DNA of 64,000 nucleotides from Flavobacterium hibernum (GCF_000832125.1 NZ_JPRK01000011.1:62001-126000), one strand, 5' to 3'. Shown: positions 44,992 through 54,980, counted from the stretch's first letter. Numbers and translations are program-made. The notes: a model not told the origin generated them from the sequence alone.

Positions 44992-45630
44992 ATGAAACGT
45001 ATAGTTTACTTATTGTTACTTTTTTCAATTTCTTCTTTTTCACAAGAAATTGCATTGCTAAAATATAGTGGTGGTGGCGATTGGTACGCAAATCCAACAT
45101 CATTGCCCAATTTGATCAAATTTTGTAATGCTAATATTAACACCAAAATAAAAGCAAAACCATCTACTGTTGAGCCTAGTAATCCAGATTTACTTTCGTA
45201 TCCTTTTGTACACATGACAGGACACGGAAATGTGGTTTTTAGTGATGATGATGTTGCTAATCTTAGAAATTATCTAAATGGCGGTGGGTTTCTTCATATT
45301 GATGATAACTATGGAATGGATCAATATATTCGAAAAGAAATTAAAAAGATTTTTCCAAACAATAATTTAATAGAGCTTCCGGCAAATCATCCAATATTTC
45401 AAAAACCATATCCTTTCCCGAACGGTTTACCAAAAATTCACGAACATGATGGTACTCGTGCACAAGCTTTTGGAATTTTTGTAGACAATAAATTAGTCCT
45501 TTTATATACTTACGAATGTGATTTAGGTGATGGATGGGAAGATCCTGAAGTACATAATGACACTGCCGCTGCTAGAGAAAAAGCTTTAAAAATGGGCGCC
45601 AACATTATCAATTATATTTTTACCAATTAA
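44992..45630 (+). CDS. DUF4159 domain protein, exported
   Basis: A 212-residue protein with signal peptide (MKRIVYLLLLFSISSFSQ). The body matches DUF4159, a glutamine-amidotransferase-like fold without a known reaction: YPFVHMTGHGNVVFSDDDVANLRNYLNGGGFLHIDDN, LPANHPIFQKPYPF and LPKIHEHDGTRAQAFGIFVDNKLVLLYTYECDLGDGWEDPEVHND. The conserved GHG and HIDDN motifs are intact. It is followed after 10 nt by the TrmH-type gene, so the two are linked. Function unknown. Confidence 0.88.
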   Translation: MKRIVYLLLLFSISSFSQEIALLKYSGGGDWYANPTSLPNLIKFCNANINTKIKAKPSTVEPSNPDLLSYPFVHMTGHGNVVFSDDDVANLRNYLNGGGFLHIDDNYGMDQYIRKEIKKIFPNNNLIELPANHPIFQKPYPFPNGLPKIHEHDGTRAQAFGIFVDNKLVLLYTYECDLGDGWEDPEVHNDTAAAREKALKMGANIINYIFTN

Positions 45631-45640
45631 ACGCTACAAA

Positions 45641-46138
45641 GTGCAACTAACTCACGAAGAAAATCAATTTGAAAGAAAAACGTTTCCAATTACACTGGTT
45701 TGCGATCATATTTACTTTCAACAAAATATTGGTTCATTATTTAGAATTAGTGAAGCTTTTGGTGTCGAGAATATTATTTTTTTAGGAAAAGATATTCCAT
45801 TAACTCCCCGAAAAATAAACAAAACCTCACGCAGTACACACTTACATGTACCACATATTGTTATTGAAGAAACAACTGACTTGGTTGATTACTTACTTCA
45901 AAACAACTTTGAAATTATTGCTTTGGAAATTGCAAGTAATAGTAAACCGCTAAAAGAAGTTGTAATTCCTAAAAATCAAAAAATAGCCCTATTGCTAGGA
46001 AGTGAAATTGATGGGATTTCTGATGAACTTTTAAAAATTTCGAACCAAATTGTACACATAAATATGTTCGGAAAAAACTCCAGTATGAATGTTGTGCAAG
46101 CTGCGAGCATTGCCCTTTATGAGATTACTTCTTTATAA
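45641..46138 (+). CDS. TrmH (SpoU) family RNA methyltransferase
   Basis: A 165-residue SPOUT 2'-O-ribose methyltransferase of the minimal TrmH/TrmL size. Motif 1 is DHIYFQQNIGSLFRISEAFGVENI (Asn in NIGSLFR), motif 2 IALLLGSEIDGIS and motif 3 INMFGKNSSMNVVQAASIALYE. No N-terminal substrate domain is present. The start is GTG at 45641, 10 nt after the DUF4159 gene. The RNA target is unknown; tRNA is most likely. Confidence 0.88.
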   Translation: MQLTHEENQFERKTFPITLVCDHIYFQQNIGSLFRISEAFGVENIIFLGKDIPLTPRKINKTSRSTHLHVPHIVIEETTDLVDYLLQNNFEIIALEIASNSKPLKEVVIPKNQKIALLLGSEIDGISDELLKISNQIVHINMFGKNSSMNVVQAASIALYEITSL

Positions 46139-46355
46139 AAACTGAACTCTAAAATTTCCTTTAGAAGTACCATTTCCTTTTTTTACATCAAATTGATTTG
46201 ATAAAATAATCGTTGAAATACAGATAATCACGACAAAATGCATTTAAAAAATTAAAAAGACAGAAAAAACTTATCAATATTTTTTAATCATTTTTTATAG
46301 GAATCAGTGTTTGTAAGGGTTTGTAAAATTCTCACAAATATTCTATTGTAAAAAT

Positions 46356-46386
46356 TTTGCTACAACATCATTTTGTTATAAAATTG
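46356..46386 (+). promoter_or_regulatory. Candidate promoter of the M43 protease gene
   Basis: TTTG (46356-46359), 19 bp, TAAAATTG (46379-46386), one mismatch from TAnnTTTG. The rest of the 297-bp gap shows nothing else. Confidence 0.45.
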
Positions 46387-46435
46387 CGTTATAAATAACC
46401 AAATTTAATTTTTTATAACAAAAACCCAAATTATT

Positions 46436-47386
46436 ATGAAAAAAGTTCTTTTTACCGCACTTGCAGCGTTAATGCTGTTTGCTTGCCAAAATGACCAAAC
46501 TGAATCTACTGGTTCAGAAACTAATACAGCAACACGTCGTGCATGTGCATCACAACAAGTGTTAGAAGCTCAATTGAAAGCTGATCCGATGTTAGCCATC
46601 AGAATGAATGAAATTGAAGCTTTTACAAACAGGAGTTTGATTACCAATCGTCTTGTAAATGGAAAAATCGAAATTCCGGTTGTTGTAAATGTTTTATACA
46701 GAACCGCAGCTCAGAATATTTCTGACGCGCAAATTCAATCGCAAATTGATGTACTGAACAAAGATTTCAATGCATTAAACTCAGATTACAATAATGTTCC
46801 TGCTCTTTTTGCAGGGGTAAAAGCTAATGTTGGAATTACATTTGTTTTAGATCAGATTATTAGAAAATCGACTACCAAAACTTCATGGGGAACTAACGAT
46901 GCGATGAAAAAAACGGCTCAAGGAGGTCTTGCGCCAACATCTCCAACTACAAAACTTAACTTATGGTCATGTGCCATTGGTGGCGGAATCTTAGGTTATG
47001 CACAATTTCCTGGTGGCGCATCTGCTACAGATGGAGTTGTAATTGATTCTAAGTATTTTGGCTTATCTGGCGCTGCAAATGCACCATTCAACTTAGGAAG
47101 AACCGGAACTCACGAAGTAGGTCACTGGATGAATTTACGTCATATTTGGGGAGATGCAAATTGCGGAAGCGATTTAGTAGCAGATACTCCTACTCATAAT
47201 GAAGAAAATTACGGTGTTCCTGCATATCCTCATTATAGCACTTGCACAGGAACTCCTGTAGAAATGACTATGAATTATATGGATTATGTTGATGATAATG
47301 CTATGTATATGTTCTCGCAAGGGCAAAAAAGCAGAATGGCCGCTATATTTGCTTCCGGTGGTCCAAGAGCAGCTTTTGGAATCTAA
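46436..47386 (+). CDS. M43-family zinc metalloprotease lipoprotein (cytophagalysin/pappalysin type)
   Basis: A surface or periplasmic lipoprotein protease of 316 residues. The signal MKKVLFTALAALMLFAC gives lipidated Cys17. The extended zinc motif HEVGHWMNLRH (His226, Glu227, His230, His236) is followed by the family's WGDANCGSDLVADTP, and the Met-turn is NYMDYVDDNAMYMF (Met282). The Cys pairs near 180, 243 and 270 suit disulfides. The protein lacks a C-terminal T9SS sorting domain, unlike many relatives, so it stays membrane-linked. It has its own promoter and terminator. Confidence 0.92.
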   Translation: MKKVLFTALAALMLFACQNDQTESTGSETNTATRRACASQQVLEAQLKADPMLAIRMNEIEAFTNRSLITNRLVNGKIEIPVVVNVLYRTAAQNISDAQIQSQIDVLNKDFNALNSDYNNVPALFAGVKANVGITFVLDQIIRKSTTKTSWGTNDAMKKTAQGGLAPTSPTTKLNLWSCAIGGGILGYAQFPGGASATDGVVIDSKYFGLSGAANAPFNLGRTGTHEVGHWMNLRHIWGDANCGSDLVADTPTHNEENYGVPAYPHYSTCTGTPVEMTMNYMDYVDDNAMYMFSQGQKSRMAAIFASGGPRAAFGI

Positions 47387-47409
47387 AAGACAACAAAATA
47401 ATAAAACTA

Positions 47410-47440
47410 AAAGCGAGATAATATCATCTCGCTTTTTTTT
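47410..47440 (+). terminator. Terminator of the M43 protease gene
   Basis: Perfect 9-bp arms (47411-47419, 47426-47434) with a 6-nt loop and a following T-run. Confidence 0.85.
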
Positions 47441-47496
47441 GTTTCTCACTAAAATTTAAAAAGCTTTTTCCTATATTTAGCATCTAAATTAGAATC

Positions 47497-48588
47497 ATGA
47501 CAACATCAAAAAATATTTCGAACGGAATTTTAAGAGCCTTAGCAACTATCTTGATTGTAGCGGCCGTATTATACTTTTTATACGAAATACAAACTGTAAT
47601 TGTTTATTTATGTATTTCGCTAATATTGTGTTTAATTGCAAATCCGTTGGTACAATTTTTAAAACACAGATTAAAATTTAGCAACTCGCTTGCTGCAACA
47701 ACTGCTCTTATTTTATTTATTCTGGCGATCGTTGGATTTATATTATTATTTGTGCCTTTAATAATTTCACAAGCCAATAATTTATCTTTATTAGATACTA
47801 ACAGTTTACAGCAGCAGTTTATTGAAACCGAACATACGATTGAAGCTTATTTTAATATTCAACATGTAGATTTAAATAAAGTTCTAAAAGATTCTAAAAT
47901 TACGTCTATTATTGACTTTACCTATTTTACTGGTTTTCTAAATTCAATCTTGGGTTTTATGGCAAATATGGGAATGGGATTGGTATCTGTATTTTTTATC
48001 ACCTTTTTCTTTATTAAAGATCAGGATGCTTTTAAACTAAGTGCCAGAAAAATTCTTCCTGACACAAATGAGGATAAAATATTAAACTCTATCGCAAAAA
48101 TAAATCATTTTTTAACCCGATACTTTATTGGTTTACTACTACAATTAACGGTGGTATTTATTTTATATCTAATTGTTTTAATGATTTTTGGAAATAAGAA
48201 TGCGTTTGTAATAGCTTTTTTATGCGCCATTTTAAATGTTATTCCATACATAGGGCCAATAATTGGAACTATATTGGCTGGACTTTTAACTATGATTAGC
48301 ATGATTGGAAGTGATTTTCAGACCGAAATTCTTCCGAGAACAATATATGTAATCATCGGATTTTTGTTGGTTCAGGCTATTGATAATAACATCAGTCAAC
48401 CGATAATTTCATCAAAAAGTGTAAATTCGCACCCGTTAGAAATATTCTTGGTAACTTTAATTAGTGGAATTACTTTTGGGATTGTTGGAATGATCATTGC
48501 AATTCCGGTTTTTACGATGGTAAAAGTAATTTTAAAAGAATTTTTTCCTAACAATAAAGTTGTATCTGTATTAACCGAAAGAATTTAG
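47497..48588 (+). CDS. AI-2E family transporter (PerM-like permease)
   Basis: A 363-residue inner-membrane protein of the AI-2E/PerM family, about seven to eight helices. Family marks are LCLIANPLVQFLKHR, GLVSVFFITFFFIKDQD, LTRYFIGLLLQLTVVFILY, NVIPYIGPIIGTILAGLLTM and QAIDNNISQPIISSKSVNSHPLEIFLV. Members export varied small molecules or Na+; the autoinducer role in the name is not general. A -7-like TATATTTA lies at 47472-47479. The methyltransferase gene follows after 2 nt. Confidence 0.92.
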   Translation: MTTSKNISNGILRALATILIVAAVLYFLYEIQTVIVYLCISLILCLIANPLVQFLKHRLKFSNSLAATTALILFILAIVGFILLFVPLIISQANNLSLLDTNSLQQQFIETEHTIEAYFNIQHVDLNKVLKDSKITSIIDFTYFTGFLNSILGFMANMGMGLVSVFFITFFFIKDQDAFKLSARKILPDTNEDKILNSIAKINHFLTRYFIGLLLQLTVVFILYLIVLMIFGNKNAFVIAFLCAILNVIPYIGPIIGTILAGLLTMISMIGSDFQTEILPRTIYVIIGFLLVQAIDNNISQPIISSKSVNSHPLEIFLVTLISGITFGIVGMIIAIPVFTMVKVILKEFFPNNKVVSVLTERI

Positions 48589-48590
48589 CA

Positions 48591-49778
48591 TTGAACACTA
48601 TTATATTACGCCAGGATATTCAAGATTTTATAACTGAAAATAGTGGCGTTTTAGTTTCAAAATTAGCACTTCAGAAAAACCCTTTTCCTGAAATAGATTG
48701 GATTTTAATTCTAAATCAAATTGGAGCAAAATCTAAAGCAAAGGAAAAATTACCAACTTGGTTTTCGACTGAAAACATTATTTATCCTAGTAAAATATCT
48801 GTAGAACAAACCTCATCTGAAAAAACGGCAATTTATAAAGCTTCCTTAATTGAAGGAAAAACTTTAATTGATCTTACGGGAGGTTTTGGTGTTGATGATT
48901 ATTACTTTTCCAAAAAATTTAAAGTCGTTGCACATTGCGAAATCAATGAAGAATTATCGGAGATTGTAAAATATAATTTTGAACAATTAGGTGTAAAAAA
49001 TTGTTTTTGTTATGCCGATGATTCTGCCAACATCTTAAACGAAGCTGCATCAGGTTTTAAATGGGATTGGATTTACATTGATCCTTCGCGTAGAAACGAT
49101 GCTAAAGGTAAAGTTTTTATGCTAAAAGACTGTTTGCCAAACGTTCCGGATTTATTAGATTTCTATTTTGAGAAAGCCAACTCTATTTTAATAAAAACTG
49201 CTCCGTTATTAGATATCTCGGCAGGTTTATCTGAACTCAAATTCGTTAAAAACATTCATATTATTGCACTTGAAAATGAAGTAAAAGAATTGCTGTTTGA
49301 AATTCACAATCATTACAAAGGCGAAATCACGATTAAAACAGCCAATATTTTAAAAGAAAAGATTGAAACTTTTGAATTTGTTTTGGGCGACGAAACTGTT
49401 TACGCATCGTATCATTTACCACAAAAGTATGTTTACGAGCCAAATTCGGCCATTATGAAATCTGGTGGTTTTGATGAAGTCAGCACTATTTTTGACATTA
49501 ATAAACTGCACAAACATTCTCATTTATATACTTCTGATGAATTAATCGATTTTCCGGGACGTCGTTTTGAAGTCGAAAAAGTGATTGGTTACAGTAAAAA
49601 CGAAATGAAATCTGAACTTGCTAATCAGCAAGCAAATATCACAACGCGAAACTTTCCGGACACGGTAGAAAACATTCGAAAAAAATGGAAAATAAAAAAT
49701 GGAGGAAATTTGTATTGTTTTTTTACAACTGATAAAAATGATAACAAAATAGTTTTAATTTGCAGAAAAATAACTTAA
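48591..49778 (+). CDS. Class I SAM methyltransferase with THUMP-like domain
   Basis: A 395-residue cytoplasmic methyltransferase, probably for RNA. After an N-terminal helical part, the SAM domain (about 90-230) shows LIDLTGGFGVDDYYF (motif I), VAHCEINEEL, CYADDSANIL and WIYIDPSRRNDAKGKVFML, where DPSRR replaces the usual NPPY. The C-terminal part (about 245-395: IKTANILKEK, YHLPQKYVYEPNSAIMKSGGFDEV, YTSDELIDFPGRRFEVEKVI) fits the THUMP-like domain of this Bacteroidota family. The start is TTG at 48591, 2 nt after the permease stop. Confidence 0.87.
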   Translation: MNTIILRQDIQDFITENSGVLVSKLALQKNPFPEIDWILILNQIGAKSKAKEKLPTWFSTENIIYPSKISVEQTSSEKTAIYKASLIEGKTLIDLTGGFGVDDYYFSKKFKVVAHCEINEELSEIVKYNFEQLGVKNCFCYADDSANILNEAASGFKWDWIYIDPSRRNDAKGKVFMLKDCLPNVPDLLDFYFEKANSILIKTAPLLDISAGLSELKFVKNIHIIALENEVKELLFEIHNHYKGEITIKTANILKEKIETFEFVLGDETVYASYHLPQKYVYEPNSAIMKSGGFDEVSTIFDINKLHKHSHLYTSDELIDFPGRRFEVEKVIGYSKNEMKSELANQQANITTRNFPDTVENIRKKWKIKNGGNLYCFFTTDKNDNKIVLICRKIT

Positions 49779-49780
49779 AA

Positions 49781-50347
49781 ATGAAACAACTAATTACACT
49801 AACCCTTTTTTTATTAACCTTTACTGCTTTTGCCCAAAAACCGTGTGAATACAGTGCAAATGTAAATGACTCTATTGGTAGTTATAAAGTAACTAACGAA
49901 TATATGGTTAGCGAAAAGTATTTTGGTGGTACTTTTAATTACATCTTCTTTTCGTTGGCTCAGACAGATGGTTTACCAACTTTAAATTTACAATTGATTC
50001 AAAAAAGCAAAGATTTTATAAAAGCGAATTGCTTCGATAAAAACTCAAAAATCTTTTTGCAGTTAGAAAACGGAAAAATCGTTACGCTAATGCATATTAA
50101 CCAAGAAAACTGCGGAACGCTTATTCGCGATGATAAAGGTTTTGATAACCGTGTAAACACAGGAATTTTTATGTTTATGAAAGATAATTTTGAAGAACTA
50201 AAAAAATCTCCAATCTCAATCATGCGAATTAAATACTTAACAGATACAGAAGATTATATTGTAAAAGCCGACTTAACTTCGGAGTTGAATGGTAAAGTTT
50301 ATCATCCCAATACGTATTTCATCGAAAACATTAGATGTGTTGAATAA
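49781..50347 (+). CDS. Exported protein of unknown function
   Basis: A 188-residue protein with signal peptide MKQLITLTLFLLTFTAFAQ. It starts 2 nt after the methyltransferase stop, so it is read in that operon. The mature part has Cys residues near 22, 84 and 112 and a final Cys close to the end, and reads as a beta-rich small domain (KIFLQLENGKIVTLMHINQENCGTLIRDD). I do not recognise it. Its stop abuts the convergent dipeptidase stop. Confidence 0.75.
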   Translation: MKQLITLTLFLLTFTAFAQKPCEYSANVNDSIGSYKVTNEYMVSEKYFGGTFNYIFFSLAQTDGLPTLNLQLIQKSKDFIKANCFDKNSKIFLQLENGKIVTLMHINQENCGTLIRDDKGFDNRVNTGIFMFMKDNFEELKKSPISIMRIKYLTDTEDYIVKADLTSELNGKVYHPNTYFIENIRCVE

Positions 50348-51001
50348 TTAATTGCAATCCCATTTTTGATTGGAAACATTATCTTTTAAACCTGTTTTCA
50401 AATTATAATGCCACCATTCTGAATCAAATGAGTTGAAGCCATTTTTTATCATTATATCTTTCAGGTATTTTCGATTTGCTTTTACAGATACGGGCAATTT
50501 TTTATAATTATGACTTGCCTGAATCCCAAAGAAATCAAAAGAAGTTCCCATTTCGAGTTCTACTCCATTAGCATTGACTAAAGTAATATCAACGGCTCCT
50601 CCTCTATTATGGATGGAGCCTTTTTTTGGATCAGCAACATACTCTGGCTTTGGCACAATCTCCCACATTTTTTGCTGAATTGATAAAGGTCTGTAACAAT
50701 CAAAAAGTTTAATCTTACAGTTGTCTTTCATAAACTCTTTATTGGCTGCTATTAATGCTTTAACTGTTTTATAGCGCAACATACACTCGGCGCAATCGTA
50801 TACTTTGGCTTTTAGAAAATTATCTTCGGTAGCATATTTCATATCATAAACAAAATCGCTGCTGTAATCTCTTAAATTTACAAAAGTAGTATCGGCAATT
50901 TCCTGTGTTGTTTCGCTTGAATATACCTCATTTTGAGCTTGTGAAGAAACCATCCAAAAAAGAGAAATCAGAAAGAATAGAGTTTTAGTAAATCGTAACA
51001 T
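50348..51001 (-). CDS. D-alanyl-D-alanine dipeptidase, VanX/DdpX-like (M15D)
   Basis: A periplasmic zinc dipeptidase of 217 residues that splits D-Ala-D-Ala. From ATG 51001 it begins with a signal peptide (MLRFTKTLFFLISLFWMVSSQAQ). The VanX catalytic residues line up: Arg104 in DCYRPLSIQ, zinc ligands His131 and Asp138 in SIHNRGGAVDIT, Glu195 and His198 in SEWWHYN. In Gram-negatives such enzymes recycle wall peptide for carbon and do not confer vancomycin resistance; no vanH or vanA neighbours exist here. The Cys pair DCAEC (70-73) is unusual. Confidence 0.9.
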   Translation of the reverse strand: MLRFTKTLFFLISLFWMVSSQAQNEVYSSETTQEIADTTFVNLRDYSSDFVYDMKYATEDNFLKAKVYDCAECMLRYKTVKALIAANKEFMKDNCKIKLFDCYRPLSIQQKMWEIVPKPEYVADPKKGSIHNRGGAVDITLVNANGVELEMGTSFDFFGIQASHNYKKLPVSVKANRKYLKDIMIKNGFNSFDSEWWHYNLKTGLKDNVSNQKWDCN

Positions 51002-51144
51002 GAGCTGTGAAATTTGAAAAATGAAATTAAACAAAAAAATCCATTCTCTTATTTAATATTTAGAAAGTCTTTAAAATGTAAGATTTAGATAGCCTTTAAA
51101 TTACCTTTAAAACTCACCATTTTTCCATTGCAAACACTTTGAAT

Positions 51145-51516
51145 TTAATTTTTAGCATTTAGTTTTACGATAGTTCGATGTTTTTCTATGAGATGAAATG
51201 ACAAAACAAAAAGCAACATTGCAAGTAGATAAAAGTAAATATCACTGGAATTAGAAATCCAAAATACAGCAAAATAACTTACGAGAAATGAAACAATCCC
51301 AATAAGAAAACCAATTATAAAAAAGATAAATTTATTATGTTTTGTTAAGACCAGAAAGTAAATAGAGCTTAAAAGTATGATCATCTTAAATCCGGAAAAA
51401 ATTCCACCATCTTTTCCTGAATGATACGAAATGTCTGTCTCGATTTTAAAATTAATATAAAATATGATACTTATATTAATTAGAATTAGCAGCAAGATTA
51501 AAGCTTTTTTCTTCAT
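51145..51516 (-). CDS. Small four-helix membrane protein, unknown
   Basis: A 123-residue inner-membrane protein with about four helices (6-24, 42-60, 64-85, 90-110) and a basic C-terminus. No family is recognised. Its ATG overlaps the stop of the gene before it by 4 nt (ATGA), so translation is coupled. Third gene of a three-gene cluster. Confidence 0.7.
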   Translation of the reverse strand: MKKKALILLLILINISIIFYINFKIETDISYHSGKDGGIFSGFKMIILLSSIYFLVLTKHNKFIFFIIGFLIGIVSFLVSYFAVFWISNSSDIYFYLLAMLLFVLSFHLIEKHRTIVKLNAKN

Positions 51517-52070
51517 TTGATTTCGATATTATACTCTTTTATAACATACATATCAAGAACAGATTTGCTATATTTTATGTTCAGAATATAATGTTCTATT
51601 ATATTTTTTCTTGACAAGTGATCCGGATTACTATAACCCAAACTATATCCTTTATCTTCAAAATGATAATACACTAAATCTGATCTGCCTGAAATATAAT
51701 TTTCTATTGGTAACTTTATTTCCTGAGTAGGCGAATCATTTGCTTTACATTCTAAATAAAAATTAATGGCTACTTTGATCGTGATAAAAATAAAAAATGC
51801 CAAAATAAGACATCCCAAAAGATCAATAAACAGATCTACTTTATCGTATACTTTCTGTTTCTTTTTAGTTAGTTTGATTTTGTTTTTTTCTTTTTCTTTT
51901 TGATTATATTGAAATAAAAGTATAAACATAATTAAAGAAGAAAACAGAAACAATGACGCATTTAGTACAAAGGGAAAATTTAAAATCAATCTGTATCCTC
52001 TTTGAAAGATAATTAATATAAACACCATCACGAAGTATATCCATCGTTTTGAAAGTATCTTTTCTGTCAT
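51513..52070 (-). CDS. Small membrane protein with soluble tail, unknown
   Basis: A 185-residue protein with three hydrophobic segments (about 11-28, 33-52, 88-108), a Lys-rich cytoplasmic loop (EKEKNKIKLTKKKQKVYDK) and a soluble C-terminal domain (IENYISGRSDLVYYHFEDKGYSLGYSNPDHLSRKN...). No family is recognised. Middle gene of the cluster, 4 nt after the first and overlapping the third. Confidence 0.7.
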   Translation of the reverse strand: MTEKILSKRWIYFVMVFILIIFQRGYRLILNFPFVLNASLFLFSSLIMFILLFQYNQKEKEKNKIKLTKKKQKVYDKVDLFIDLLGCLILAFFIFITIKVAINFYLECKANDSPTQEIKLPIENYISGRSDLVYYHFEDKGYSLGYSNPDHLSRKNIIEHYILNIKYSKSVLDMYVIKEYNIEIK

Positions 52071-52074
52071 TATT

Positions 52075-52344
52075 TTACGATAATTTATTCACTCGTTTTT
52101 TCTTTATAATTTTAAGTATAAAGAAGATAATCAAAACAATTAGAACATTAGTAACAAGATTAATACCTCCCATAAAACCAGATTGTGTTTCGGTTCCTGA
52201 AATGTCAAATTGATAATATATTGCCGGATATCCCACAACGAAACCCGTATTAAATGGCGGAAGTCCAAACAACAAACTATATAAAGCTGTTGCTAAAAAG
52301 TACACTATTGCAATAATTATTACGGTAAACAAACTCTTTTTCAT
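52075..52344 (-). CDS. Small two-helix membrane protein, unknown
   Basis: An 89-residue protein with helices at about 5-27 and 59-80, the loop between them rich in Gly, Pro and aromatic residues (FGLPPFNTGFVVGYPAIYYQFD), and a basic tail KKKRVNKLS. First gene of the three-gene membrane cluster. Nothing identifies its role. The 217 nt upstream hold no clear promoter match. Confidence 0.65.
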   Translation of the reverse strand: MKKSLFTVIIIAIVYFLATALYSLLFGLPPFNTGFVVGYPAIYYQFDISGTETQSGFMGGINLVTNVLIVLIIFFILKIIKKKRVNKLS

Positions 52345-52561
52345 AAACGATCTGGAACTAGATTTTTTAAAACAATACTTTGCAGAAAGGTACTATTATT
52401 TAAGTATTAAAGCCAAAAATTATAACTTTTGGCTTTACTGAATATTTTTTTTAATGGATTTCGTTAATGAATAAACTTCATTTTTAGTGCCGAAAATTGC
52501 GTGTACTTTTTTAATTTAATAACTATCATATTATAACAAAATACAATTACGTAAGCTATTT

Positions 52562-52852
52562 TTATTCTTTATTATGAAACAATGAATTTGCCTGATATTC
52601 CGGATGCTTATCGATATAAGCTTTTATATACGGACAATAAGGTTTTACTTTTAGATGATGTTCCTCGGCATAATCCAAAACATATTTTGCTATGTAAGCA
52701 GCTATTCCTTTTCCTCCTAATTCCGGCGGAACTTCGGTATGAATATAAGCGATACCACCGCTAAACAATTTGTATTGTTCAAACGCAATTTTACCGTCAA
52801 GATGAATCTCAAAACGTTTATCTTTTTCATTATTTATTACAGTGTATTCCAT
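52562..52852 (-). CDS. Small GNAT-like N-acetyltransferase (YjdJ type)
   Basis: A 96-residue minimal acetyltransferase of the YjdJ/NATD1-like family. From ATG 52852 it reads MEYTVINNEKDKRFEIHLDG, then IHTEVPPELGGKGIAAYIAKYVLDYA, in which GGKGIA is the acetyl-CoA loop, and ends in KVKPYCPYIKAYIDKHPEYQ, a highly conserved tail of this family. An upstream extension to 52900 lacks family similarity. Substrate unknown. Confidence 0.85.
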   Translation of the reverse strand: MEYTVINNEKDKRFEIHLDGKIAFEQYKLFSGGIAYIHTEVPPELGGKGIAAYIAKYVLDYAEEHHLKVKPYCPYIKAYIDKHPEYQANSLFHNKE

Positions 52853-53034
52853 GATGATTTTTTTTAGTGTTGTAAAATTAATACAGAATAGAGCGCACAA
52901 CGCTTAATCTAGGACAAGAAATTCAGAACAACAAAACTCATTATTTCTAAAAACAAACTTAAACTGAAGTTTTACTCTAGGTGAAATTTTATAACTTTAC
53001 TACTGCAACATTTTTCAACGTATTGCAGAGAGCA

Positions 53035-53067
53035 TTTGCAAATTCATCATTTTGTGCTCTAAAATTG
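53035..53067 (+). promoter_or_regulatory. Candidate promoter of the LCIB-like gene
   Basis: TTTG (53035-53038), 21 bp, TAAAATTG (53060-53067), the same imperfect -7 word as at the M43 protease gene. The ATG follows 26 nt later. Confidence 0.4.
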
Positions 53068-53093
53068 TGGCAGAACTTCTAATTCTTTAGAAA

Positions 53094-53846
53094 ATGAAAA
53101 AAAGAGAAAAACTACAAATTATCAAAAAGCATTATCCTAATGCGTTAACTACCATAGATTTTATAAACAAAGTTATTGATTATGTTGAAGAAAAACTAGA
53201 TCTGGAGCCCGCTCAGATCATGTTAGCCGATAGTATTTGCAGCGACGATGTAAACAGTATTCAATATCCAGCCAGGGCACTAGAATTTTTAGGCCCTTTT
53301 AAAATGGGTGGTTTAGACGGATTTCCTTTTACAGGACTTACAGGAATGCAAGCATTTGCAAGTCATGTACCAGACGAAGGTGCTGTTTTTATATACTACG
53401 GCCCTCACATTGGAATTTCGAAAGAAGGAATTGTTGGTGAGATCAATCGCTTTGGGCAAAATAAAAACTCGAGTTGCTGCGGTGCTGCCAAAGGAGCCTT
53501 AAATAAATTATTCGATAATAGCATTGAACCTGGAAATATTACAGAAATGGATTATCAAATGAATACTATTGAACAAATCTTATACAATCAAAAAGATAGA
53601 ATTCTAAACCACAACATTCCGCTTTATGAAGCTACAGAAGTAGTTTATGAAGCCATTGACCAACGAATTCAAAAACTTGTTGCAGCTACAGAATACAATT
53701 GTAAATATGTTATTCTGGCTGGTATAATTTTGATTAACAGTGATAGTGATGTAGGTTCTTTTAATTCGACCAAAAGATTTGAAATCATCAATTTAAAAAC
53801 GGGAATTAAAGAGAATTTAATCTCACATATAAATGCTACTATATAA
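53094..53846 (+). CDS. Probable LCIB-type (theta-class) carbonic anhydrase-like protein
   Basis: A 250-residue soluble protein that I match by pattern to the LCIB/C carbonic anhydrase fold, first known from the algal CO2-concentrating protein LCIB. Shared features in order: DSICSDD with Cys49 and acidic 51-52, GPFKMGGLDGFPFTGLTG, His91 in ASHVPDEG, GPHIGISKEG, Arg119 and SSCCGA with Cys128/129. In the family two Cys and one His hold zinc, and an Asp-Arg pair is catalytic; candidates for all are present. CO2 hydration is likely but not proven, as some family members are inactive. It is a single-gene unit. Confidence 0.7.
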   Translation: MKKREKLQIIKKHYPNALTTIDFINKVIDYVEEKLDLEPAQIMLADSICSDDVNSIQYPARALEFLGPFKMGGLDGFPFTGLTGMQAFASHVPDEGAVFIYYGPHIGISKEGIVGEINRFGQNKNSSCCGAAKGALNKLFDNSIEPGNITEMDYQMNTIEQILYNQKDRILNHNIPLYEATEVVYEAIDQRIQKLVAATEYNCKYVILAGIILINSDSDVGSFNSTKRFEIINLKTGIKENLISHINATI

Positions 53847-53909
53847 TCATTAAATAAAGTACAATATTCGAAATTTCTTAATTACAGCTAATAGTAATTT
53901 TGCATCTCA

Positions 53910-53954
53910 ACTTAAAAAATAATCTCAAACACAATATTGATGTTTGAGATTATT
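53910..53954 (-). terminator. Terminator of the aldo/keto reductase unit
   Basis: Perfect 14-bp arms (53918-53931, 53941-53954) with a 9-nt loop, followed on the minus strand by a T-run. It lies 22 nt after the reductase stop. Confidence 0.8.
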
Positions 53955-53976
53955 GCGGATAATGTAAGTTTGATTT

Positions 53977-54969
<993 letters not shown>

Positions 54970-54980
54970 TTAAATTAATT

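Noticed and set aside
50348..51001. Vancomycin resistance gene
   Set aside because: The enzyme is VanX-like, but there is no vanH, vanA, vanR or vanS nearby, and the organism is Gram-negative.
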